A stretch of DNA of 64,000 nucleotides from Sporosarcina sp. ACRSL (GCF_022346605.1 NZ_JAKRNT010000001.1:434001-498000), one strand, 5' to 3'; shown: positions 48,064-58,045, counted from the first letter of the stretch. Notes: generated by a model from the sequence alone, not told the origin. Numbers and translations: made by a program.

Positions 48064-48783
48064 ATGATGGAAGAGACTGTTAGGTTATTAGTGGTGGATG
48101 ATGAGGATCGAATCCGCCGCCTTCTCAATATGTATCTATCCCGTGAAGGATTTGAAATAGACGAGGCGGTAGATGGGGCCGAAGCGATTGAAAAGGCTCT
48201 TGCGAATCATTATGACTGCATTTTACTTGATTTGATGATGCCTGAAAAAGATGGTCTAGAAGTATTGCAGGAGCTTCGGGATGAAAAGAAGATGACTCCG
48301 GTCATCCTGTTAACGGCGAAAGGTGAAGAATCAGACCGCGTGGCAGGGTTTGAAACCGGTGCAGACGATTATATAGTTAAGCCGTTCAGTCCGCGAGAAG
48401 TTGTACTCCGTGTGAAGGCGATTCTGAGAAGATCTGTTACTTTCCCGGACTCTACAGCGAATAGTTCGAAGGATCTCGTCGTCTTCCCACAATTGACGAT
48501 AGATCATGATGCACACAGAGTGACTGCAGAAGGGAAAGAAGTGAACCTGACACCTAAAGAATACGAGCTTCTTTACTTCCTTGCAAAGTCTCCGGACAAA
48601 GTGTTCGACCGCGAACAATTGTTGAAAGAAGTATGGCATTACGAATTTTTTGGTGATTTACGGACAGTCGATACACATGTAAAAAGACTGCGTGAGAAAC
48701 TTAGCCGCGTGTCGGAAAGTGCTGCTAAAATGATTGTTACAGTTTGGGGCGTCGGCTATAAATTCGAGGTTCCGAATGAATAG
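48064..48783 (+). CDS. resD: Response regulator ResD
   Basis: A 239-residue OmpR-family regulator. The receiver domain has VVDDEDRIRR, the phosphoacceptor aspartate in LLDLMMPEKDG, LLTAKGEE and the lysine in DYIVKPFSPREV. The winged helix includes NLTPKEYELLYFLAKSPDKVFDREQLLKEVW. ResD activates anaerobic and respiratory genes in B. subtilis. Either of two adjacent ATGs (48064, 48067) may be used. Its end overlaps resE by 8 bases. Confidence 0.95.
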   Translation: MMEETVRLLVVDDEDRIRRLLNMYLSREGFEIDEAVDGAEAIEKALANHYDCILLDLMMPEKDGLEVLQELRDEKKMTPVILLTAKGEESDRVAGFETGADDYIVKPFSPREVVLRVKAILRRSVTFPDSTANSSKDLVVFPQLTIDHDAHRVTAEGKEVNLTPKEYELLYFLAKSPDKVFDREQLLKEVWHYEFFGDLRTVDTHVKRLREKLSRVSESAAKMIVTVWGVGYKFEVPNE

Positions 48784-50572
48784 AATATGGCATTCAATCG
48801 TCGGGAAGCTATGGGCAACCATATTGCTTCTCGTTTCCTTTGTCCTTTTTATCGTCACTGTCCTACTTCTCGAATTCCTTGATAATTTTCATACCAATCA
48901 AGCCGAAGATTCACTTCGTAGGGAAGCAACGACAATCGGTAAAATCGTCCTTGATCACGAAAGTGAAACTGCCATGCATCTCATCATTCAAGATATTTTG
49001 GATAACGAGACGAATGCGATGATCATCGATTCGGAAAAAGAAGTTTTTTACTCATTTCACAAAGGGTTGAATAAGGAAGAAATAGAGCAAAAAATCCTTT
49101 CAGAACCTAAATTCTTTTCAAATGTCCAAATTAATGAAAAGATCGTAAAAGAGATGATTTTGCCTTCCCTTACAGAAGAAAATGTCATGGAGAAATATCT
49201 AGTACTCGTATACCCGTACGATAATGTAAATGGAACAATTCATTCCATTGTCATGTATCAAAGTCTTGAAGCTGTTCATCGTACGACGAAAAATACGACG
49301 CATATCGTATTCTTATCTGCTTTCATCGCATTTCTTTTAACGACCTTTTTCGCTTTCTTCCTTTCCACGAAAATCACATCTCCTTTACGGGGTATGAAAC
49401 AAGCAGCCTTTGAATTATCGAAAGGGAATTTTGAAACGCGTCTTCCAGTCATGCAAAATGATGAAATTGGTCAGTTGGCAACGGCATTCAATCAAATGGG
49501 TAAACAATTAAAATTCCAGATGGAATTGATCAAGCAAGATAAGGAACAGTTATCAAGCATTCTTACATCAATGTCGGATGCGGTTATTACATTCAACCGC
49601 GACTATTCAATCCTCTTAAGTAATCCGCAAGCCGAACGCCTATTACAGAAGTGGTATTTTGCGAATGGTGCTGATGATAAAGTGCTTCCGAAAGAAATTT
49701 TTCATATGCTTGAACACGCCATTACTTTCGCTGAGGAAGTCGAGGATGAACTCGAAATCGGAGGACAGTTTTACGGCATTTCAATAAGTCCATTATATAG
49801 CGAAAATAGCATCCGTGGAGCTGTTGCCGTATTGCGTGATATGACGGACCAGCATAAGCTAGATAAGCTCCGATCTGATTTCATAGCGAATGTATCCCAC
49901 GAATTGAGGACGCCGATTTCTTTATTGCAAGGCTATAGTGAAGCGATTATCGATGATGTCATGACGAGTGAAGAAGAGCGTAATGAAATGGTTCAGATCA
50001 TTCACGATGAATCAAAACGGATGAGCCGTCTCGTCACAGATCTGCTTGACCTCGCGAGAATGGAATCGGGACATATGAGGTTGTACAAATTGAACTTCCC
50101 CCTTATTCCTTTTTTGGATAGGGTACAGAATAAGTTCATGCAAATTGCTCGTGATTCAAATGTAATGCTTTCATTGAATGTTGACGAGAATGATCAAGAG
50201 ATAATCCTCTTCGCAGATGACGATCGTCTTGAGCAAGTATTCACAAACTTAATTGATAATGCGATTCGCCATACACCAGATGGAGGAAAAGTGACAGTTG
50301 GTGTCGAAAGAAAAGGGGATATGGTTGAAATTTCAGTCGCTGATACGGGAAGTGGCATACCGAAAGAGGATCTTCCATTCATTTTCGAACGTTTTTACAA
50401 AGCTGACAAAGCAAGAACAAGAGGGAAAGGCGGCACAGGATTAGGGCTAGCAATTGCAAAGAACATCATAAACTCCCATGACGGCCAGATTACCGCAGAA
50501 CTTGGTGAAACGTCGGGAACGATTTTTAAATGTGTATTGCCGATCGGACCTGATGAATCCCATGAGGAATAA
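48776..50572 (+). CDS. resE: Sensor histidine kinase ResE
   Basis: A 598-residue membrane kinase: two transmembrane helices (about 13-33 and 176-198) enclose an extracellular sensor, followed by HAMP (about 200-250), PAS (about 265-370), HisKA with the phosphorylated His in FIANVSHELRTPISLL, and HATPase with NLIDNAIRHTPDGG and DTGSGIP and GGTGLGLAI. ATG at 48776 lies inside the resD end and matches the conserved N terminus. It is the partner of ResD. Confidence 0.95.
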   Translation: MNRIWHSIVGKLWATILLLVSFVLFIVTVLLLEFLDNFHTNQAEDSLRREATTIGKIVLDHESETAMHLIIQDILDNETNAMIIDSEKEVFYSFHKGLNKEEIEQKILSEPKFFSNVQINEKIVKEMILPSLTEENVMEKYLVLVYPYDNVNGTIHSIVMYQSLEAVHRTTKNTTHIVFLSAFIAFLLTTFFAFFLSTKITSPLRGMKQAAFELSKGNFETRLPVMQNDEIGQLATAFNQMGKQLKFQMELIKQDKEQLSSILTSMSDAVITFNRDYSILLSNPQAERLLQKWYFANGADDKVLPKEIFHMLEHAITFAEEVEDELEIGGQFYGISISPLYSENSIRGAVAVLRDMTDQHKLDKLRSDFIANVSHELRTPISLLQGYSEAIIDDVMTSEEERNEMVQIIHDESKRMSRLVTDLLDLARMESGHMRLYKLNFPLIPFLDRVQNKFMQIARDSNVMLSLNVDENDQEIILFADDDRLEQVFTNLIDNAIRHTPDGGKVTVGVERKGDMVEISVADTGSGIPKEDLPFIFERFYKADKARTRGKGGTGLGLAIAKNIINSHDGQITAELGETSGTIFKCVLPIGPDESHEE

Positions 50573-50630
50573 GAATGACAACCTTGATCTAAATTGATGG
50601 GCAAATGATTTGAATAATAGTACGTTGGGA

Positions 50631-50656
50631 TGAAACTTTTCATTTTGAATTACGAC
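50631..50656 (+). promoter_or_regulatory. Sigma-X-type ECF promoter of sigX
   Basis: TGAAAC (50631-50636) and CGAC (50653-50656) with a 16-base spacer, matching the ECF (SigX/SigW) pattern. It implies autoregulation. Confidence 0.7.
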
Positions 50657-50680
50657 TAATGTATTGAACGGGGGGATTTC

Positions 50681-51208
50681 GTGGATGACTCCGTTTTCCA
50701 CAGGCTATACGAGAATTATCATCAAGACGTCTTCAATTTTCTGATCTATTTGACAGGGGATCGACATTCGTCTGAGGATTTGATGCATGAAGTGTATGTG
50801 AGGGTATTGAAAGCTTATGCGGGATTTGAAGGGAAGAGCTCTGAAAAGACATGGCTCTTTTCCATAGCCAAAAATGTCGCCATTGACCATTTCAGAAAAA
50901 AGAACGTTCGTCAAAAGCATCAATTTGATAAATTTGACTGGGAACAGAGCGAATTGCCCTCAACTGGCAGCTCGCCCGAGGAGATTGCATCACTGAATGA
51001 AGAGATGAAACAATTGCTGCGGGTTTTGGATACGTGCACAGGAGATCAAAAGATGGTGATTATTCTACGATATTTCCAAGAACTGTCTATTGCGGAAACG
51101 GCCGAAACCCTCGGTTGGACCGAGGGGAAAGTGAAAACGACTCAACACCGGGCAATTAAATCATTGCAAAAGAAATTAAATGCACTTTCGGCAGAGGAGG
51201 GAAGATGA
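50681..51208 (+). CDS. sigX: ECF sigma factor SigX
   Basis: A 175-residue ECF sigma factor with region 2 (LTGDRHSSEDLMHEVYVRVLKAYAGFEGKS, in parts) and region 4 (ILRYFQELSIAETAETLGWTEGKVKTTQHRAIKSL). Its place after resE and before rsiX matches B. subtilis sigX, which controls surface-charge genes. GTG at 50681 follows GGGGGG. A candidate SigX-type promoter is upstream, so it is likely self-activated. Confidence 0.9.
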   Translation: MDDSVFHRLYENYHQDVFNFLIYLTGDRHSSEDLMHEVYVRVLKAYAGFEGKSSEKTWLFSIAKNVAIDHFRKKNVRQKHQFDKFDWEQSELPSTGSSPEEIASLNEEMKQLLRVLDTCTGDQKMVIILRYFQELSIAETAETLGWTEGKVKTTQHRAIKSLQKKLNALSAEEGR

Positions 51209-52402
51209 ATGACAAACAATCAATGGGATGACGACAAATTGGAAAAAATTCTTCATTCCATGCCGAAAATAGAAGATAAGCGTTCGAAGGAACTGGTTTT
51301 AGAGCGCCTTCAACAAGATCAGCGTCTTAAAAATCCTCGTCGAGTGAATCCGAAGAGATGGATGCCCGCCATCGTTGCGTTAGCAGCACTTCTTCTTATT
51401 AGTTTACTCATTCCTTCGATGCTGAACAATAATGATCGGGCTATGCAAGAATCAGGTTCACCTATTTCGCTAAAAGCCGAGCGGTCGATTGACCGTGAAG
51501 CTGAAAATGAAGCGATGGAGGAAGCTGAGACTTTTGATACGTCCGCAGCTAAGGAATCGGCAGCTATGACTGTTTCAACTGCAGAAAGTTATGTATTGCT
51601 TTCTGATGAATTGAATGGTGCTCAACCCTTACAATTAGGATTAATGGAATCGGCAAATGTCATTCCGGTTACATTTCTAATTCCTGAATCAAAGATCCTT
51701 GCCGATTTTCCAGAGGGCAATCCGACTACCCTTGAGCTATACAATAAATATGCCGCGGAAATTCCAGAAGAAGAGCTTGGTTTTGATGAATACCATCCTT
51801 ATAACGGAACTTTATATGAAGAAGACGGCGTAATCTATCATCAAATCCCAGCTAAACATAATTATGATTTATCTTCATCTACGGTGAATAATTATTACAA
51901 TTCGATGTATGATACTTTTTCTGAATATGATAAATTACAGCTCGTCGATGCCAATAACAATCCAGCTGTATTTGAAAGTGTCGGAAAGTCTGATGAAGAG
52001 TTTAAAAAACAATTCCCGTATTATAAATACGTAATGCCTTCCGGTAAGGTCTATTTAATCCCTTATGAGTCAGCAGTGGATACAGAAACAGTAGTAGAGG
52101 GGCTCACTGCGATGAAAGAGACGAATGGGAATATAGTTGAAACGCTCATTCCAGAAAATGTGGATTATCATGTTCGGGTCGATGAACAAATTGCTGTCAT
52201 TACTTTCTCGGAGCAATTGGATATCACCGCCTTTGATCAAAATGAATTGAATCGAATGGTTGAAGGCTTCATGCTCACAGCAAAAGGTTATAACATGCAA
52301 GTGAAGCTCGAAAATGTTGTCCAAAATAGCATTGGCAAATACGATCTTTCTTCTGCATTACCAATGCCGATTGGAAGCAACCCAACAGCTTTTACACAAT
52401 GA
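51209..52402 (+). CDS. rsiX: Anti-sigma factor RsiX
   Basis: A 397-residue single-pass membrane protein. A cytoplasmic N-terminal part (residues 1-49) precedes a transmembrane helix (about 50-70, WMPAIVALAALLLISLLIPSM), then a long extracellular domain. It begins immediately after the sigX stop, at the position of rsiX, and has the overall layout of that family. It should bind SigX at the membrane until a signal releases it. The extracellular part has no named motifs. A terminator follows. Confidence 0.85.
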   Translation: MTNNQWDDDKLEKILHSMPKIEDKRSKELVLERLQQDQRLKNPRRVNPKRWMPAIVALAALLLISLLIPSMLNNNDRAMQESGSPISLKAERSIDREAENEAMEEAETFDTSAAKESAAMTVSTAESYVLLSDELNGAQPLQLGLMESANVIPVTFLIPESKILADFPEGNPTTLELYNKYAAEIPEEELGFDEYHPYNGTLYEEDGVIYHQIPAKHNYDLSSSTVNNYYNSMYDTFSEYDKLQLVDANNNPAVFESVGKSDEEFKKQFPYYKYVMPSGKVYLIPYESAVDTETVVEGLTAMKETNGNIVETLIPENVDYHVRVDEQIAVITFSEQLDITAFDQNELNRMVEGFMLTAKGYNMQVKLENVVQNSIGKYDLSSALPMPIGSNPTAFTQ

Positions 52403-52409
52403 AATTTCG

Positions 52410-52455
52410 AAAAAAGCGTTTTGTAAGCAGTAGAGTTTACAGAACGCTTTTTTTT
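52410..52455 (+). terminator. Intrinsic terminator of sigX-rsiX
   Basis: AAAAAAGCGTT / AACGCTTTTTTTT stem with inner TGTAA/TTACA pairing. Confidence 0.88.
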
Positions 52456-52497
52456 AGATACAATAGATTCGTAACATAACATAATATAATATTGATT

Positions 52498-52623
52498 CAT
52501 CTTCGGGGCAGGGTGTAATTCCCGACCGGCGGAAATGGAAGGTCAACTTCCTAGCCCGCGAGCGTAACAGCTGATTCCGGTGAGATTCCGGAGCCGACAG
52601 TATAGTCTGGATGGGAGAAGGTG
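52498..52623 (+). promoter_or_regulatory. FMN riboswitch (RFN element)
   Basis: The complete RFN core is visible: CTTCGGGGCAGGGTG, ATTCCCGACCGGCGG, CTAGCCCGCGAGC, GATTCCGGTGAGATTCCGG and CCGACAGTATAGTCTGGATGGGAG. P1 is CATCTTC / GAAGGTG. It lies upstream of ribU, so flavin import should be repressed by FMN. Confidence 0.97.
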
Positions 52624-52733
52624 AAGGTGCAGCCGTCTTTTTGTATTGTCTACAAAAGTGGTGCTTATTTAAGGTGGGTAAATGTAAGAAATTTCTTTAC
52701 TGTAACCTTTATTTAAGAATGCCTTTTAAACTC

Positions 52734-52770
52734 TCCCTAAAGCTTATTTGCTTTAGGGATTTTTATTTTT
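52734..52770 (+). terminator. Terminator in the ribU leader (FMN expression platform)
   Basis: TCCCTAAAGC / GCTTTAGGGA perfect 10-bp stem, then TTTTTATTTTT, before ribU. It is the likely on/off switch governed by the riboswitch; I could not trace an unambiguous antiterminator. Confidence 0.82.
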
Positions 52771-52842
52771 ATTGGACAATACAAGATTCGGTCAGACCTT
52801 TCCTCTTTTTGAAGTGAATCGCAAAAGGAGAGAGAATGTAAC

Positions 52843-53424
52843 ATGAACAACAAGAAATTACGAAGGATGATTCTCATTGCAATACTGGGAAGCATCTCAA
52901 CAGTACTCATGCAGTTGAATTTCCCATTACCTGCATTGCCAGCGTTCCTGAAAATCGACTTCAGTGAAATTCCAGCAGTACTCGCAATTATGACAATGGG
53001 ACCGGTCGCAGGAATCGCAGTAGAACTGCTTAAAAATGTACTACATTGGTTTTTATCAGGAAGCCCAACAGGAGTACCGGTAGGAGAGATTGCAAACTTT
53101 GCAACAGGCGTGCTCTTCATTATGCCGATCTACTGGATCTTTAAGAAAGTTCAAAACACAAAAGGCCTGACAGCTGGTTTGATTGCCGGAACTGTATCCA
53201 TGGCTGTCGGAATGAGCGCATTGAACTACTTTGTGTTCCTGCCAATGTACACATACTTCCTGAACATGCCTGCCTATACGGGAGAAGCGATGTTCAATGT
53301 GATCGTACTAGGGATCCTTCCTTTCAATTTGATAAAAGGCATCATGCTGATGGTCATTTCCTTGCTGTTGTATAAGAGCATGAGCAAATGGATCGACAAA
53401 CAAAACCGTCAGTTGACGATGTAA
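52843..53424 (+). CDS. ribU: Riboflavin transporter RibU (ECF S component)
   Basis: A 193-residue membrane protein with six hydrophobic segments. KIDFSEIPAVLAIMTMGPVAGIAVELLKNVLH is the RibU signature for flavin binding, and ARI/A-type EcfT contact motifs are expected in helix 1 (ILIAILGSISTVLMQLNFPLP). It works with the shared EcfA-A'-T energising module encoded elsewhere. It is under the FMN riboswitch. GGAGAGAG lies before the ATG. Confidence 0.95.
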   Translation: MNNKKLRRMILIAILGSISTVLMQLNFPLPALPAFLKIDFSEIPAVLAIMTMGPVAGIAVELLKNVLHWFLSGSPTGVPVGEIANFATGVLFIMPIYWIFKKVQNTKGLTAGLIAGTVSMAVGMSALNYFVFLPMYTYFLNMPAYTGEAMFNVIVLGILPFNLIKGIMLMVISLLLYKSMSKWIDKQNRQLTM

Positions 53425-53436
53425 TAAATATAAACA

Positions 53437-53480
53437 AAACGAGTATGAGAACAGCAAATTTGTTCCCATACTCGTTTTTT
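53437..53480 (+). terminator. Intrinsic terminator of ribU
   Basis: AAAACGAGTATG / CATACTCGTTTT stem with inner AACA/TGTT and T-run. Confidence 0.88.
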
Positions 53481-53491
53481 CTTTGCAAACC

Positions 53492-53622
53492 GTGAATTTC
53501 CGTTTCAGGCGGACGCGTTCCGGGGGGCGGGCGTTGAGCCTCCTCGGTCGCTAGCGCTCCACTGCGGGGTCTCACCTGTCCCGCTTATCCCCCAGGAGTC
53601 GCCGCCTTCCACTCCAATTCAC
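53492..53622 (-). repeat. Dispersed repeat copy C (131 bp), inverted orientation
   Basis: Ends are GTGAATT / AATTCAC. Reading in reverse it begins GAATTGGAGTGGAAGGCGGC and carries GCGGCGACTCC then CGGACGC-like signature on the other end. It lies just after the ribU terminator. Confidence 0.82.
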
Positions 53623-54147
53623 AAGCATTCTATAATTCAATGAATACTACCTTATTGTTGATTCTCCTAATTATACTTTTTGCCCTACCATTTCAAATAT
53701 GACCTTCTACACACACCCAGAAGACTTTGTAATCCGTTCGTTGGAGGGGTTAAAAAAGGAAACAACACAACAAATATCTAATAACTCAAGTATTAGCACA
53801 TTTCATCGTAATAGTTGAGGATTTTATTCAAATGGGCTTATAAAGTGTAAAAGAAGTCTAAAACTCGATTAACAACAAATAACACTTTGAATGTTTGATT
53901 CGAAATTTCTGATATAATTAAGAAGTTCTTATTACTCTATATTATTTGCAGTAATAGGAGTCGTTTTAACATTTATTTTAATGGTTTCATTGTCCGATAA
54001 GTTCAAATCAAAAACCTAATACTTTGTTACACTGCAATAATTTGGATTTTCAAGGACGAAAAGAAATCTTAAGCAATCGAGAGCCATTGCATAATAAAGA
54101 AGACCTATTAGATTGATAGCAGGATAGAGAGTAATTAAGAGCAAAGG
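53623..54147. other. AT-rich gene-free region with possible membrane-protein remnant
   Basis: About 525 bases without a convincing gene. A frame near 53930-54020 without ATG reads FAVIGVVLTFILMVSLSDKF before TAA, like a transmembrane remnant. G+C is clearly lower than the neighbours. I see no promoter, riboswitch or RNA gene here. Confidence 0.5.
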
Positions 54148-54159
54148 ATGATATATATA

Positions 54160-54759
54160 TTGACTACTATAGGGCTAATTAGACATGGGATTACTGAGTG
54201 GAATGAACTTGGAAAAGCGCAGGGCATATCAAACATTCCGTTAAACAAATTGGGTAGAGAGCAAGCTATTAATATTGGTAATAGGCTCCTAGATGAAGGT
54301 AAATGGGATTTGATAATTTCAAGTGACTTATCAAGAGCTATTGAAACTGCTCAAATCATCGGCAGTAAAATAAACTTGTCAATTAGTCATTATGATAAAA
54401 GAATAAGAGAAATAGATTGTGGAGAAATTGAAGGTACTACAGAAGAGATTCGACGGGCAAAGTGGGGAAGCAATTGGCGTGAAATTGACCTTGGGATGGA
54501 AAGTTTTGAAGAGGTAGGGAAGAGAGGAATAGAGTTCCTTGAAGAAATAGTTCATACATATAACGGCAAGCGAATATTGATAGTAAGTCATGGGGCATTA
54601 ATCGGTTTGACCTTACAACAATTACTCCCTACAATGTTCCAATCGACATACATAGATAATTCCTCCTTAACTATCTTGCATAATACCAATGGAAAATGGG
54701 ATTGTAGACTATATAATTGTACAAAACATTTGGTAAAGAGTGATTTGTCACATTATTAA
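54160..54759 (+). CDS. Histidine phosphatase (phosphoglycerate mutase-like) family protein
   Basis: A protein of about 199 residues. The phosphoacceptor motif is LIRHGITEWNELGKAQG, with the arginine in SSDLSRAIETAQI, the second His in ILIVSHGALIGL and the E in REIDCGEIEG. Family members remove phosphates from small molecules or proteins; no specific substrate can be given. The TTG at 54160 (or ATG at 54148) follows AAAGGATGAT; neither is clean. Codon use is more AT-rich than neighbours and the gene lies between two dispersed repeats, which suggests it was gained by transfer. Confidence 0.8.
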   Translation: MTTIGLIRHGITEWNELGKAQGISNIPLNKLGREQAINIGNRLLDEGKWDLIISSDLSRAIETAQIIGSKINLSISHYDKRIREIDCGEIEGTTEEIRRAKWGSNWREIDLGMESFEEVGKRGIEFLEEIVHTYNGKRILIVSHGALIGLTLQQLLPTMFQSTYIDNSSLTILHNTNGKWDCRLYNCTKHLVKSDLSHY

Positions 54760-54784
54760 AGGGGGCGATTGTGGTATATACTTA

Positions 54785-54990
54785 GTTGATTGAAGTGGAA
54801 GGCGGCGACTCCTCCGAAAGCCGTCACGAAGAACGGCTTTTGCGACCAAAAGCAAAGCGTTGGGGGCAGGAATGGTAAAACGGATGCCTTAATTTCTGCA
54901 AAGATCGCAGAAATACTGCAAATCGAACCCTTCGCTGTTCGATTGGCTGAGGCGACGCCTGCGGAAAGGGAGCCGTTCTGGCGATTTTCG
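54785..54990 (+). repeat. Dispersed repeat copy D (truncated right end) with hairpin cassette
   Basis: Begins GTTGATTGAAGTGGAAGG and carries GGCGGCGACTCC, an 8-bp hairpin AAAGCCGT / ACGGCTTT (54817-54840) and a block with TGCCTTAATTTCTGCAAA and TTCGCTGTTCGATTGGCTGA, shared with copy A. The right end (GCGGAAAGGGAGCC) has diverged and lacks the usual AATCAAC. Confidence 0.8.
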
Positions 54991-55082
54991 GCTATTAAGA
55001 CAACTCCAGATCTAAAAACATTGTAAAAAAATTGACTAGGAAAGAAAACCTCCACCTGTAGAGGAGATCCGTTATAAAAAAC

Positions 55083-55123
55083 AAAGAGGCTGTCCGGATT
55101 GTTACCGGGCAGCCTCTTTAATT
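55083..55123. terminator. Bidirectional terminator downstream of fer
   Basis: AAAGAGGCTG.CCGG / CCGG.CAGCCTCTTT stem with flanking A and T residues. Confidence 0.85.
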
Positions 55124-55130
55124 GTTTGAC

Positions 55131-55415
<285 letters not shown>

Positions 55416-55494
55416 CTATTTAGTTCCCTTACCATTCTAAAGCTGTTTTCATTAGTTTTCAACAATAAAACATTTAATTTAAGGGGAAACCATA

Positions 55495-56532
55495 ATGAAT
55501 TTGACAACTATTCTACTATTTATCATAAGTAAGTTAAATGGAGAGCGAACAGTAAACGCTCCACTCCATCTACTGCGAGGGAAAAAATCCGGGCAAACAT
55601 TGCAGGATGTAGACTATTTCAACGTCAAACCTTTTTTTGGTATCTTTCCAAAACTGGAAGAAAGTACATATGTGAAAGCAATCGATGAATTGTTGGACAC
55701 TGGATTAATTGTCCAAAACGGTAAATTTGTCTACCTGACTGAGTTAGGAAAACAAAAGGTAAAAGAGCTACCCGCATTCCATTTCAAAGGTTGGGACTAT
55801 CGAGGACGTGAAATGATCTTTTTTGGCAGAATTGCGTTGCTCGTCCAAACACTATCTTACATGCGCTTCGGGGAGACATCCTTCATGCCTATTCAACGAG
55901 ACCGAGATATCCAGCTGTTCGTAAAAAGACTCGTAGAAGGACAACCCATCACTGATCCCATATTTGCAAAAAGCATTGGAGACGAGTTGAAAAAGGCTCT
56001 TCCGTTAAGTGGAATGAGTGATGTGCAAAAATACATATTCGCATACCGATTAACCGGAAAAAATGAAACCGCTAAAACGTGGGATCAACTGGCTGTTGAA
56101 TTGAAAAGTTCTACCGAAGCGCTCCGTCTCTTATTCATCGAAAGCCTTCATAGACTATTACCTGTCATCGAAAAATCTAGTCATTTGCCATACCTTAAAA
56201 AGATGGCAATTGATATAAAAGTGCACTCCTATTTGACAGACTCGGCAAAGCAGACGAAAAGGCTTTTCGACGAAGGATATTCAATGGAGAGCATCGCAGC
56301 GATACGAAAATTGAAGCTAAGCACGATTGAAGACCATTTTATTGAAATGGCAATGAGTGATAAGAGCTTCCCCCTTACTCATTTCGTTTCGCAAGAATCT
56401 ATAGACGCTGTCCTAACAAAATCGAGAGAAATGGGAACCAAACGGCTAAAGTTGTTAAAAAATGAATTTGAAGCACTTTCCTATTTCGAGCTTAGGCTCA
56501 TCTTAACTACTTATAAGGAAGTGGATACGTAA
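55495..56532 (+). CDS. ypbB: Helicase-associated helix-turn-helix protein YpbB
   Basis: A 345-residue protein with an N-terminal hydrophobic start and a C-terminal winged-helix-like region ([31 protein letters not shown]) of the type found at the end of RecQ helicases. In B. subtilis ypbB lies between fer and recQ-like recS, and so it does here. Its role is probably tied to the helicase (inference). The stop TAA overlaps the helicase ATG by one base. Confidence 0.87.
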   Translation: MNLTTILLFIISKLNGERTVNAPLHLLRGKKSGQTLQDVDYFNVKPFFGIFPKLEESTYVKAIDELLDTGLIVQNGKFVYLTELGKQKVKELPAFHFKGWDYRGREMIFFGRIALLVQTLSYMRFGETSFMPIQRDRDIQLFVKRLVEGQPITDPIFAKSIGDELKKALPLSGMSDVQKYIFAYRLTGKNETAKTWDQLAVELKSSTEALRLLFIESLHRLLPVIEKSSHLPYLKKMAIDIKVHSYLTDSAKQTKRLFDEGYSMESIAAIRKLKLSTIEDHFIEMAMSDKSFPLTHFVSQESIDAVLTKSREMGTKRLKLLKNEFEALSYFELRLILTTYKEVDT

Positions 56533-57965
56533 TGGATTTGAAAGAAATCTTATTGGACCGATTTGGCTATGACAATTTTCGTCCAGGACAAGAAGAAGTG
56601 ATTCGACAAGTTTTGAGTGGCCGAGATACAATTGCCATCTTGCCGACAGGGATGGGGAAGTCACTTTGCTATCAGTTGCCTGGCTCTATCATGGAAGGCT
56701 CTGTCCTCATAGTTTCTCCCCTTGTTTCATTGATGGAAGATCAAGCGATGCGCATGCGCAAAAATGGTGAGAAGCGAGTAGTCGCATTGAATTCATTTTT
56801 GCCTTACACGGAACGGCAAAGAATCCTTGGGCAGCTCCACACCTTTAAATTCATTTTCATCTCTCCGGAAATGCTCTCTCAAAATTCTTTTGCCTATCAT
56901 TTGAATAGGCTTTCTCTCTCGTTAGTCGTCGTGGATGAAGCCCACTGCATTTCCCAATGGGGATTTGATTTTCGACCGGATTATTTACGGATTGGTGATT
57001 TTCTAAAACAGATGAACTGTCCACCGATTTTGGCATTGACCGCAACAGCTGATGATAAGGTGCTAAAAGATATTCAACAATACTTGCGGATGGACAAGCC
57101 AGTCGTGTTTCGGCATTCGTTGGATCGGCCGAATATTTCCTATTCAATTCTAGAAGTGAACTCAGCTTTTGAAAAAACGGCGTGGATCATAGAACGGGTT
57201 ACACATACGGTCGGTCCCGGGATCATCTATGCTTCATCAAGAAAACGGGCTGACGAATTGGCCATTGCTCTTCAAATGGAAGGAGTGGCTGTTCAATCCT
57301 ATCATGCTGGGAAGGAGCAGGATGACAGGGCAATTATTCAAGAACAGTTCCTAAACGGTGAGCTAGACTGGATTTGTGCAACGAATGCTTTCGGAATGGG
57401 TGTCCATAAAGATGACATCCGTCAAGTGATCCATGAACATATTCCTGCAACTGTTGCAGCATATGTCCAGGAAGTAGGAAGGGCAGGCAGGGATGGATTA
57501 CCGGCTGCCGCCACGCTTCTTTATATGCCTGCTGACGAGCAAACGACAAGTTTCATCATCCAATCGGATACACCAGGTGAGGCTGAAATCCGCCATTATA
57601 GTAAATTGATAGCTGAAGGCCTTCCTCCTGGCGAAGCTGCAGAGCTTGCTCGTTTGACGGAAACGGGTAAGCGTGTAATCGATTACTACAAAGAACATTA
57701 TTCTTTGGATAAAATCGTGCACCATCTAAAAGGACTTTCGTATGAAAAGCAGAAACTGCTCCAACAAATGACTCACCTCGTGAAAGGTGGGGAATGTATA
57801 CGTCAAACTGCTCTCTCTTATTTTGGCGAAGTCTGTCGAAGCAAGCCTGCACAATGTTGCTCGAATTGCGGTCTTTCAATTGAATGGCTTACGGAAGCAC
57901 CTACGAGGAAGATTACTAATGAAAAAGTCAGCTGGGATGAAAGAATTACCAACCTTCTAGGATAA
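56532..57965 (+). CDS. recS: RecQ-family ATP-dependent DNA helicase
   Basis: A 477-residue superfamily-2 helicase. The N-terminal FGYDNFRPGQEEVI, Walker A GMGKSLCYQLP, the DEAH box in VVVDEAHCISQWGFDFRPDY, ALTATADDKV, and motif VI QEVGRAGRDGLPA are complete. A C-terminal cysteine cluster (C...C..CC..C near residues 425-455) forms the RecQ zinc-binding part. It lacks the HRDC domain of long RecQ. B. subtilis RecS at this position is a homologue. It acts in recombination repair. Confidence 0.92.
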   Translation: MDLKEILLDRFGYDNFRPGQEEVIRQVLSGRDTIAILPTGMGKSLCYQLPGSIMEGSVLIVSPLVSLMEDQAMRMRKNGEKRVVALNSFLPYTERQRILGQLHTFKFIFISPEMLSQNSFAYHLNRLSLSLVVVDEAHCISQWGFDFRPDYLRIGDFLKQMNCPPILALTATADDKVLKDIQQYLRMDKPVVFRHSLDRPNISYSILEVNSAFEKTAWIIERVTHTVGPGIIYASSRKRADELAIALQMEGVAVQSYHAGKEQDDRAIIQEQFLNGELDWICATNAFGMGVHKDDIRQVIHEHIPATVAAYVQEVGRAGRDGLPAAATLLYMPADEQTTSFIIQSDTPGEAEIRHYSKLIAEGLPPGEAAELARLTETGKRVIDYYKEHYSLDKIVHHLKGLSYEKQKLLQQMTHLVKGGECIRQTALSYFGEVCRSKPAQCCSNCGLSIEWLTEAPTRKITNEKVSWDERITNLLG

Positions 57966-58045
57966 CAGTTCCGATGTCCGTTTACTTTTACGACAATATT
58001 CGTCATAATATATAGAAGAGCACCATTGAATAGGAGAATATGTCG

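Noticed and set aside
52611-52817. A 68-codon frame between the FMN riboswitch and ribU.
   Set aside because: It crosses the riboswitch 3' end and the terminator and lacks a usable start signal.
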